Positions 1 through 5,310 of a stretch of 7,065 nt of DNA are shown here, one piece after another. This stretch comes from CBDUXP01 sp965371225 [NCBI: uncultured bacterium] (GTDB taxonomy: Bacteria > Abyssobacteria > SURF-5 > CBDUXP01). The notes beneath the pieces are model-generated. The model made no database searches, was not told where the DNA came from, and worked only from the letters and a program-made list of their open reading frames with translations. The translations under genes were made by a program, and so were the position numbers. The number at the start of each line of letters is the position of its first letter. The stretch's first letter is position 1. The DNA is taken from the NCBI GenBank assembly GCA_965371225.1, contig CBDUXP010000110.1, positions 1 to 7,065 on the forward strand, in the 5' to 3' direction.

Positions 1-1140
1 CTCGGCGGGCGGGAGGCCGGGCGCCTGGTCCTCTGTGGTCTCGGCGGGGGGTGGTTCGACTTGGGATTCGACGCGTGCTTCCGCCGCCGGCTCGTCCGGT
101 TCCGGCTCGGGTTCCGGTTCGCGCTCCGGTTCGGGCGGGGGCTCGGGAGGCGGTGGCGGCTGTTGCGGTTGGGCGGGCATGGCGACGCGGGGTAACGCCG
201 CCGGCCGTTTGGCGGGGAGCGGTTCCGATGGCGTTTCGCCCGGCTGCTCAAAGACAGGCGTGTCGGGCTGGGACGTGCTGAGTGGTGCGTCCGGGGGCCC
301 TCGCCGAATGCCGATGGATCCCTTTGGGGGTTCCGTCGGAAGTTCATCCCACGCCGGGTCCGCCTCAGCTCCGGCTGGAGGTGGAGAGGTATCCACGGGT
401 GGTGCAACGGATTCCTCGGGTAGCGGCGCGGGGTCGGGGGCCAGGGCCAGAGGGGCGTCGGGTTCGACGAGTTCCAGCGGGCTTGTTAGCACCTCGTCGG
501 GGTCGTCAACCGCCGCGGCGTCATGTTCGGCCGCCGGCCCCTCGCCCGCGGTGGGGGCGTCCGCCTCTTCCGCCGGCTCGTCCTGCGTGGAGCCGGCTGC
601 CCCGGGAATGCTCAGGCTGTCCACGTGCGAGACCTCGACGCGCACCCACCGGGTGCCGAGCGCCGGAGACGGGCCGGTGTCGTCCGGCGGAGCCATGGGC
701 AGCGCGTCGTCCACGCCCTCTTCCGTTTCGGGCTCTGGACCGAGCGCGGCCTGGCGTCCGGCGGGGTCCTGGGGGTCCAGCCGGAGGACTTGGCTGAAGG
801 CGGCCCGCGCTTCCGTGGTGCGGCCGGCCGCTTGGAGCGCCCGTGCGTGCGCCCGGTGCGCCTCCACGTCATCGGGGAGTAGCCGGGCGGCGGCTTCGAA
901 GGCATCGATGGCGGCGTCCAGGTCCCGCTGGGCGGTGAGCAGGGCGCCGAGCCGGAGAAAGGTGGCCGCATCGTTCGGGTTCAGCCGGACGGCCTCCTGG
1001 AATTCGACGATGGCGGCGACCGCTTCGCCCGCGGTATGGAGGGCTTCCGCGAGGGCAAGGCGCGCCTCGGCGTCGTCGGGCGCCGCGAGCATCATCTGGC
1101 GACACCGTGCGATGGCGCTGGTCTGTTCCGGATCGGTCAC
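1..1140 (-). CDS. TPR-repeat protein with acidic, proline-rich tail (3' end outside window)
   Basis: The frame stays open for 380 codons to the left edge, so the C-terminus is missing. The GTG start at 1140 is chosen because AAGGA (1151..1155 on this strand) lies 10 bases upstream. Residues about 22-126 form three consecutive 34-residue tetratricopeptide units, with the typical A..LG.L...G....A...F..A..L.P.D pattern ending at NPND (54-57), LPDD (88-91) and DPQD (122-125). TPR arrays form helical scaffolds that bind partner proteins. From about residue 130 the chain becomes rich in Pro, Ala, Glu and Asp, with a Pro run (328-332) and an alternating Pro-Glu stretch (333-351), so it is probably disordered. 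I see no signal peptide or membrane segment, so a cytoplasmic location is inferred. It follows the acyl-CoA synthetase gene by 60 bases on the same strand and is probably co-transcribed. The partner and function are unknown; a further domain may lie beyond the edge. Confidence 0.88.
   Translation of the reverse strand, partial: MTDPEQTSAIARCRQMMLAAPDDAEARLALAEALHTAGEAVAAIVEFQEAVRLNPNDAATFLRLGALLTAQRDLDAAIDAFEAAARLLPDDVEAHRAHARALQAAGRTTEARAAFSQVLRLDPQDPAGRQAALGPEPETEEGVDDALPMAPPDDTGPSPALGTRWVRVEVSHVDSLSIPGAAGSTQDEPAEEADAPTAGEGPAAEHDAAAVDDPDEVLTSPLELVEPDAPLALAPDPAPLPEESVAPPVDTSPPPAGAEADPAWDELPTEPPKGSIGIRRGPPDAPLSTSQPDTPVFEQPGETPSEPLPAKRPAALPRVAMPAQPQQPPPPPEPPPEPEREPEPEPEPDEPAAEARVESQVEPPPAETTEDQAPGLPPAE
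88..144 (-). repeat. Hexanucleotide-type repeat encoding a Pro-Glu stretch
   Basis: On the minus strand this stretch is an imperfect run of CCGGAA/CCCGAG-type hexamers, encoding alternating Glu-Pro at residues 333-351 of the TPR protein, interrupted by one Arg, one Asp and extra Pro residues. Pro-Glu stretches are usually extended, stiff spacers, as in TonB-like proteins. Here no membrane anchor is visible to suggest envelope spanning. Synonymous variation between units suggests an old repeat under protein-level selection. Confidence 0.7.
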
Positions 1141-1150
1141 GGACAGGGGA

Positions 1151-1155
1151 TCCTT
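1151..1155 (-). promoter_or_regulatory. Ribosome binding site of the TPR gene
   Basis: AAGGA on the minus strand, 10 bases before the GTG at 1140. It decides the start: there is no ATG nearby except at codons 16-17 of the chosen frame, which would remove the first helix ahead of the TPR array. Confidence 0.65.
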
Positions 1156-1200
1156 ATGCCGTGGCGTCGAGGCAACCGTGTGCGATGGGAAAACAGCAGG

Positions 1201-3006
1201 CTAGTCGTAGAGCGCATCCAGCAGGGTCAGGTACTTTTCGGTAATTACCTTGCGCTTCATTTTCAGCGAGGGGGTCAGTTCGCCGCTTTCGAGCGTGAAT
1301 TCCGCCGGCAGCAGGGCGAACTTCTTGATCTTCTCGTACTGGGCGAGGGTGGCGTTCAGGCTGTCCACTCGTTCCTCGAACAACTGCTGCACGGTGGGCG
1401 CGCCCACCAGGTCCTCCGGGCTCTTTCCGGCGAGGCCGTGCTCCGTCGCCCAGGTTTGGAGCCTGGAGAAGTCCGGCACGATGAGCGCGCTGGGAAATTT
1501 GCGCCGGTCTCCGTGGACCATGACCTGCGCGATGAACGCGTCCGTAATGAACAGGTTCTCGATATTCTGCGGCGCCAGGTTCTTCCCGCCCGCGGTGACG
1601 ATGATGTCCTTTTTGCGGTCGGTGATTTTCAGGTACCCGTCGTCGTCAATTTCGCCGATGTCCCCCGTGTAGAACCACCCGTCGCGGAGGACCTCCGCCG
1701 TCGCCTCGGATTGGTTGTAGTAGCCCTGCATGATGTTGGGGCCGCGGGCCAGGATCTCACCGTCCTCCGCGATCTTGAGATCCACCCCCGGCACCGGTTG
1801 CCCGACGGTGCCGAACCGAAACGCATTCGGCGTGTTGGTGGTGAGGACCGGTGCGGTCTCGGTCAACCCGTAGCCTTCCAGGATGGTGATGCCCAGGGCG
1901 TGGAAGAACTCGTTGATCTCCCGCGCGAGGGGCGCGCCGCCACTGACGAAATAGCGCAGGCGGCCGCCGGTCCCCTTCCGGATGGTGCGAAAGACGAGAC
2001 GGTCGGCGACCGCCAACTGCAGCGCCAGCAGGCCGCGGGGTTGCTTCCCCTCGATGCGCAGGGCGCTGCCGCGTTTGCCGGCGGCTAAGGCCCAGTGGAA
2101 GATGTTTTGCCGCAGCGGGGGGGCGCCGGCCACCTGCTCCATGACCGCCGCGTAGAATTTCTCGTACACGCGCGGCACGGACGCCATGAGCGTGGGCTGG
2201 ACCTCGACCATGTTCTCCCGCAGCGTGTCGACGCTCTCCGCGTACGCGATGGTGGCGCCGATCACCATGGGCAGGTAGTAGCCGGCCATGCGCTCGAACG
2301 AGTGGCTCAGGGGGAGGAAGCTCAGGCACACATCCCGGTCGCCGGCGGGAATCACGATACAGGCGGCGCGCGCGTTGCTGAGAAAGTTTTCGTGCGTGAG
2401 CATCACGCCCTTAGGGTCGCCCGTGGTCCCGCTGGTATAGATGATGCTGGCCAACTGGTGCGGGTCCACCTGCGCCAGGCGCTCGGCGAGCACCCGGTCG
2501 CCCTCCGCCACCGCCGCGCCGGTGGCTTCCACCTCGCTCATGGTGAGCACGCCGTCCGTCTTCCCGGCATCGTCCATGACGATCACGTGCCGCAGCGCAT
2601 CGCAGCTCGGCCGGACTTCCAGGTATTTCGCCACTTGGGCGGCGGTGGAGGCGATGGCGATGACGGCGCCGGAGTCGCGCAGGATGTACTCCGTCTGCGC
2701 GGGCGTATTGGTGGGATAGATGGGGACGTTGCAGCCGCCGGCGGTCTGGATCGCCAGGTCGGCCAGGGGCCACTCCGGCCGGTTCTCCGACAGCAGCGCC
2801 ACGTGTTCGGCGTTCTGGAGGCCGAGTTCCATGAGGCCGAGCGTGAAGTGGCGCACCCGCTCGGCCGCGGCGCGCCAACTCAGATCCTGGTAGCGGCCCT
2901 CGCGCTTGACGCGGAGCCACGTGCGATCACCGTACCGTTCTGCCCGGGCGGCGAAGCATTCGCCGATCGTCACCTCGGGGATCGCGGTGGTCTCCGCAGA
3001 ACTCAT
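1201..3006 (-). CDS. Long-chain fatty acyl-CoA synthetase (AMP-forming)
   Basis: Predicted to activate free long-chain fatty acids: fatty acid + ATP + CoA gives acyl-CoA + AMP + PPi. The 601-residue product has the ANL-superfamily motifs in order. These are the phosphate-binding loop YTSGTTGDPKG (190-200), GYGLTET (378-384) for acyl-adenylate binding, YTGD with the ribose-contacting Asp at 449, and the hinge/A8 region DRKKD (463-467) followed by TAGGKN. The C-terminus has LTPSLKMKRK, typical of the long-chain (ACSL/FadD15-like) family, and the length is normal. No signal peptide or clear membrane helix is present, so it is cytoplasmic or peripherally membrane-bound. An in-frame GTG at 3081 would add 25 residues but overlaps the predicted -10 box. 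I prefer the ATG at 3006, with weak GGGAA 8 bases upstream and the conserved family sequence starting soon after. Chain-length specificity cannot be read from the sequence. It is divergent from the thioesterase/esterase operon. Confidence 0.95.
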   Translation of the reverse strand: MSSAETTAIPEVTIGECFAARAERYGDRTWLRVKREGRYQDLSWRAAAERVRHFTLGLMELGLQNAEHVALLSENRPEWPLADLAIQTAGGCNVPIYPTNTPAQTEYILRDSGAVIAIASTAAQVAKYLEVRPSCDALRHVIVMDDAGKTDGVLTMSEVEATGAAVAEGDRVLAERLAQVDPHQLASIIYTSGTTGDPKGVMLTHENFLSNARAACIVIPAGDRDVCLSFLPLSHSFERMAGYYLPMVIGATIAYAESVDTLRENMVEVQPTLMASVPRVYEKFYAAVMEQVAGAPPLRQNIFHWALAAGKRGSALRIEGKQPRGLLALQLAVADRLVFRTIRKGTGGRLRYFVSGGAPLAREINEFFHALGITILEGYGLTETAPVLTTNTPNAFRFGTVGQPVPGVDLKIAEDGEILARGPNIMQGYYNQSEATAEVLRDGWFYTGDIGEIDDDGYLKITDRKKDIIVTAGGKNLAPQNIENLFITDAFIAQVMVHGDRRKFPSALIVPDFSRLQTWATEHGLAGKSPEDLVGAPTVQQLFEERVDSLNATLAQYEKIKKFALLPAEFTLESGELTPSLKMKRKVITEKYLTLLDALYD

Positions 3007-3079
3007 CCTCGGCGTTCCCGTTCCCCTTGCGCGCAGGCCGCGCCGCGACACCTCGCGGCCCGCCTCCGACGCAATCTGC

Positions 3080-3109
3080 ACAATAGCACCGCCTGTAAAC
3101 CCCCGTCAA
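3080..3109 (-). promoter_or_regulatory. Sigma70-like promoter for the acyl-CoA synthetase and TPR genes
   Basis: On the minus strand, TTGACG (3109..3104) and TATTGT (3085..3080) are separated by 18 bases. They match the -35 and -10 consensus at five and four of six positions. Transcription would begin near 3073, giving a leader of roughly 65 bases before the ATG at 3006. Prediction from sequence only; the host's sigma consensus is unknown. Confidence 0.55.
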
Positions 3110-3117
3110 TGAACCCT

Positions 3118-3146
3118 TTGCGGACGGCGGGGCGCCTCCCTATACT
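3118..3146 (+). promoter_or_regulatory. Sigma70-like promoter for the sensor-thioesterase-esterase operon
   Basis: TTGCGG (3118..3123) and TATACT (3141..3146) are separated by exactly 17 bases. The -10 box matches five of six consensus positions. Transcription would begin near 3153, leaving a leader of about 32 bases that contains the strong ribosome binding site. It sits back to back with the minus-strand promoter. Confidence 0.6.
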
Positions 3147-3169
3147 GGGACCGCCCTACGCATTCCTGC

Positions 3170-3176
3170 AAGGAGG
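3170..3176 (+). promoter_or_regulatory. Strong ribosome binding site deciding a GTG start
   Basis: AAGGAGG lies 8 bases before the GTG at 3185. This near-perfect Shine-Dalgarno sequence fixes the GTG as the start of the cyclic-nucleotide-binding protein. Confidence 0.85.
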
Positions 3177-3184
3177 AGCGCCCG

Positions 3185-3703
3185 GTGGCCAACGCGACCA
3201 TCGACATCGCGCGGATCGTGGGCCACGTCCGCCGCCACGAGAAACGCTTCGGAATCTTCCGCGGCCTGAAGGATAAAGAACTGGAAGCCATCCTCGAGAA
3301 GACGGTGCTGGTCCAGCGGCCGAAGGACAAGATGCTCTTTCGCAAGGGGCAGCCCGGCCGGGAGATGTACATCATCCTGCAAGGGCGCGTGGACATCATG
3401 GACCATTATGAGGGCAAGCATAAGATCATCAACCAACTGGGCGAAGGGGAAGCCTTCGGCGAGGTGGCCATCTTTGGCGACCACACCCGCAGCGCCTCGG
3501 CCAAGACGCACGATTCCGTCCTCATGCTGGTCCTGAACGAGGACAACCTGCTGGCCGTGGCCGGCGGGCCCGGGGGCGCGGTGTTCATCATGAATCTGCT
3601 GCGGGTCATGAGCGAGCGGCTCGAGAACATGACCCGCAAGTACATGAAGGCCAAGTACGGCGAGCAGGGACCCAGCGAACCGGTGCGGCGATGGATCGAC
3701 TGA
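3185..3703 (+). CDS. Stand-alone cyclic nucleotide-binding domain protein
   Basis: A 172-residue protein that is almost entirely one Crp/PKA-type cyclic-nucleotide-binding domain. A helical lead (about 1-40, with FRGL at 25-28) is followed by the beta-roll, in which FRKGQPG (52-58), YIILQGRVDI (62-71) and LGEGEAFGE (85-93) are typical. The phosphate-binding cassette is FGEVA (91-95) with Arg102 followed by Ser-Ala. The Glu93-Arg102 spacing is that of PKA-type cassettes, so ligand binding looks intact. A charged C-helix (about 134-157) ends the fold. There is no helix-turn-helix, kinase, channel or cyclase domain, so it is not a Crp-like transcription factor by itself. It is first in the operon, and its last 13 bases overlap the thioesterase start. 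I infer that it senses cAMP, cGMP or a related ligand and acts through a partner protein. The ligand and partner cannot be read from the sequence; some family members bind none. Confidence 0.92.
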   Translation: MANATIDIARIVGHVRRHEKRFGIFRGLKDKELEAILEKTVLVQRPKDKMLFRKGQPGREMYIILQGRVDIMDHYEGKHKIINQLGEGEAFGEVAIFGDHTRSASAKTHDSVLMLVLNEDNLLAVAGGPGGAVFIMNLLRVMSERLENMTRKYMKAKYGEQGPSEPVRRWID

Positions 3704-4185
3704 AACCGGCCACCAGCATTCCCGGGCCGGCGTTCCGGTATGCGTTTCCCATCCGCGTGCGCATGGCCGACACGGACGCGCAGGGCATCGTCTACCACGG
3801 CAACTACCTGACGTATTGCGAGGCGGGGCGCAACGAGTACATGCGCGACCTGGAGTTGAATTACGTGGCCCTCATCGTGAGCGAGGGCATGGACATGGTC
3901 GTGTCCGAGGCGTGGCAGAAGTTCCGGGCCCCGGCGCGGTTCGACGACATCATCGACGTGTGGGTGCGCGTGGCGCAGATTCGCCGCGTCGTGCTGGCCT
4001 ACGAGTACGAGCTGCGCTGCCGGCAGACGAACACGCTGCTCGTCACCGCCGGGACGGAACTCGCGTGCCTCACGCGGGCCACGCGGCGGCCCGCGCGCGT
4101 GCCGGGCCTGCTGCTGGATACCATCCGCGCGTACGAGGGCGAGCACCTCGACGACCGCGCCGGCCGGAAGCGGGTGCGCACGTAG
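3691..4185 (+). CDS. Acyl-CoA thioesterase, hot-dog fold (YbgC/4HBT type)
   Basis: A 164-residue single hot-dog-domain protein predicted to hydrolyse acyl-CoA to free acid and CoA. The signature MADTDAQGIVYHGNYL (25-40) matches the 4-hydroxybenzoyl-CoA thioesterase family; Asp29 corresponds to the catalytic Asp17 of the Pseudomonas enzyme. YCEAGRNEYMR (42-52) matches the start of the central helix. The fold normally forms dimers or tetramers. The tail after about residue 135 is basic and somewhat longer than in many YbgC proteins. The ATG at 3691 overlaps the preceding gene by 13 bases and has no strong ribosome binding site, suggesting translational coupling. The gene ybgC usually sits beside tol-pal genes; none are here, so I give no symbol. 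Physiological substrates could be short-, medium- or long-chain acyl-CoAs. The divergent acyl-CoA synthetase makes a lipid role likely. Confidence 0.92.
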   Translation: MDRLKPATSIPGPAFRYAFPIRVRMADTDAQGIVYHGNYLTYCEAGRNEYMRDLELNYVALIVSEGMDMVVSEAWQKFRAPARFDDIIDVWVRVAQIRRVVLAYEYELRCRQTNTLLVTAGTELACLTRATRRPARVPGLLLDTIRAYEGEHLDDRAGRKRVRT

Positions 4186-4955
4186 TGGACGGGCTGCCCG
4201 ACGACCGCCTCGCCGGTTTCACCATCGGCGACGGACCGGTGGGCGTGCTCACGTGCCACGGGTTTACCGGTACGCCGTATGAAATGCGCGAGCTGGCCGT
4301 CGGCTTGGCGGATCATGGCTACCGGGTTACGAACGTGAAGCTGGCGGGGCACGCGGAGACCGAGGATGCGCTCGCCCGCACCCGCTGGCCGGACTGGTGG
4401 CGCAGCCTGGTGGACGCGTACCACGCACTCGCGGCGGAGTGCGAGACGGTGTACATGTGCGGGATGAGCATGGGGGGCGTGCTCGGGCTGCACCTGGCGG
4501 CGCACTATCCCATCGCCAAGGCCGCGATCTTCGCCGCGCCCCTGTTCCTCGACGATCCGAAGCTTAAATTCGTGCCGGTCGCGAAATACTTCCGCGCCAT
4601 CCAGCCCAAAGGTGACAGCGACATTCGCGATGCCGAGGCGCGAGCAGTGCATCCCCACTGCGGCGGCACGCCCCTGCGCTGCGTCGAGTCGCTCATGGAG
4701 CTGCTGCGGCACGTGAACGAAGACTTGCCCGACGTGCGCTGTCCGCTCCTGCTCATCTACGGCAGCGGCGATGGTACCGTCCCGTACCGCAACCTGGCGC
4801 ACGTGGCCGCCCGCGTCTCCTCCGAACAGGTGCAAACCATTACCCTCCACGAAACGGGCCACGTCATGACCGTCGACTGCGAAAAAACCCGCGTCCAAGA
4901 CGAAGCGCTCGCCTTCTTCAACGGCGTTGCGAATGCGGGTGCGTCTGCCCGTTAG
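4185..4955 (+). CDS. Carboxylesterase / monoacylglycerol lipase, alpha/beta hydrolase (Est30-like)
   Basis: A 256-residue alpha/beta hydrolase predicted to cleave carboxylic esters such as monoacylglycerols. The oxyanion-hole motif CHGFTG is at 24-29, the nucleophile elbow GMSMGG has Ser95, GSGD places the acid at Asp196, and TGHV gives His226. The triad spacing nearly equals that of the 247-residue Geobacillus Est30 (Ser94, Asp193, His223), and the ending HETGHVMTVDCEK resembles Est30's QSGHVITLDQEK. WPDWW (68-72) is also family-like. There is no signal peptide, so it is cytoplasmic. The frame stays open back to 3816, but that part runs across the thioesterase gene in another frame and is not family sequence. 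The GTG at 4185, sharing a base with the thioesterase stop (TAGTG), is therefore chosen; GGAAG lies about 14 bases upstream. It is last of the three-gene operon. The natural substrate is unproven. Confidence 0.9.
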   Translation: MDGLPDDRLAGFTIGDGPVGVLTCHGFTGTPYEMRELAVGLADHGYRVTNVKLAGHAETEDALARTRWPDWWRSLVDAYHALAAECETVYMCGMSMGGVLGLHLAAHYPIAKAAIFAAPLFLDDPKLKFVPVAKYFRAIQPKGDSDIRDAEARAVHPHCGGTPLRCVESLMELLRHVNEDLPDVRCPLLLIYGSGDGTVPYRNLAHVAARVSSEQVQTITLHETGHVMTVDCEKTRVQDEALAFFNGVANAGASAR

Positions 4956-5180
4956 GGATGTGGGATATTTAGACGTCTAGCGGGCGAAGGCGCGGCAACT
5001 GCGCTGGACTAACTGGCCGGCTCGGCCGCCGATGACGGGTTCAGCCCCGGCCCCTTGACGCACCTCTTCGTGGCGGGCGTGCAGCAGCCTCTGTGACGAC
5101 TGCATAACCCACTGCCCGTTAACAGTTTATGATTGATTATCAAATGTGCGCCCAATCCAACAGCCTGTGGGATGTTGTAT

Positions 5181-5202
5181 TTGTCTCATGTGCATGATAC
5201 AA
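5181..5202. repeat. Near-perfect 22-base inverted repeat (operator-like)
   Basis: Arms TTGTCTCATG (5181..5190) and CATGATACAA (5193..5202) are reverse complements at 9 of 10 positions around a 2-base centre. The 2-base loop makes a hairpin unlikely. Dyad symmetry in an AT-rich region about 110 bases before a start codon is more like a dimeric regulator's binding site. A further TTGTAT half-copy directly precedes it (5175..5180). A role is inferred only. Confidence 0.55.
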
Positions 5203-5300
5203 CTCACGTAACAGATACGCACTGCTCACCCGCTTAGACCCAACCCGGGTTTCGGCACATGCCTCGGCAGGCGTTTGCAGTCCGGCCTGCGGGGCGCACG

Positions 5301-5307
5301 GGAGGGG
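5301..5307 (+). promoter_or_regulatory. Ribosome binding site of the propeller gene
   Basis: GGAGGGG ends 3 bases before the ATG at 5311 (5 bases counting from GGAGG). The frame is open upstream to a TAA at 5209, but no other ATG or GTG in it has such a site. Confidence 0.75.
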
Positions 5308-5310
5308 ATC

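Larger units (their letters stand above)
4956..5310. other. 355-base intergenic region before the propeller gene
   Basis: No convincing gene is seen. The first half is GC-rich, with a 10-base palindrome TAGACGTCTA (4970..4979) and a small stem GGCCG-GCT-CGGCC near 5015. Neither is followed by a T-run, so no intrinsic terminator for the upstream operon can be called. From about 5110 to 5220 the sequence turns AT-rich and contains the short symmetric element TTGATTATCAA (5133..5143) and a stronger inverted repeat (5181..5202). A TTAACA box lies at 5119, but no well-spaced -10 partner follows, so the promoter for the next gene is presumed here but not assigned. A 6-base stem (5267..5272 with 5285..5290, 12-base loop) lies in the leader of the next gene. 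Confidence 0.6.

Noticed and set aside
35-1204. A 389-codon plus-strand open frame rich in Ser, Gly and Ala
   Set aside because: It is antisense to the TPR gene. The minus-strand frame gives proper TPR units and has a ribosome binding site; the plus-strand product is low-complexity and GC-driven.
3007-3081. A 25-residue longer synthetase from GTG at 3081
   Set aside because: The extra residues are not family-like and the GTG overlaps the predicted -10 box, so it would not be transcribed from that promoter.
1036-3276. Long plus-strand open frames (1036..2088 and 2095..3276) opposite the synthetase
   Set aside because: The minus strand encodes a full-length synthetase with all family motifs; the plus-strand products show only composition bias.
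3816-4184. An N-terminal extension of the esterase frame giving 379 residues
   Set aside because: This part lies in another frame over the thioesterase gene, is Arg/Ala/Gly-rich and unlike the family. Est30-like length and motifs fit the GTG at 4185.
5011-5055. A possible intrinsic terminator after the esterase (GGCCG-GCT-CGGCC stem)
   Set aside because: The stem is only 5 bases long and no T-run follows.
5030-5058. A tRNA T-arm-like stretch (GGGTTCAGCCCC)
   Set aside because: No matching acceptor stem, D-arm or anticodon arm could be found around it; the resemblance is limited to a few bases.
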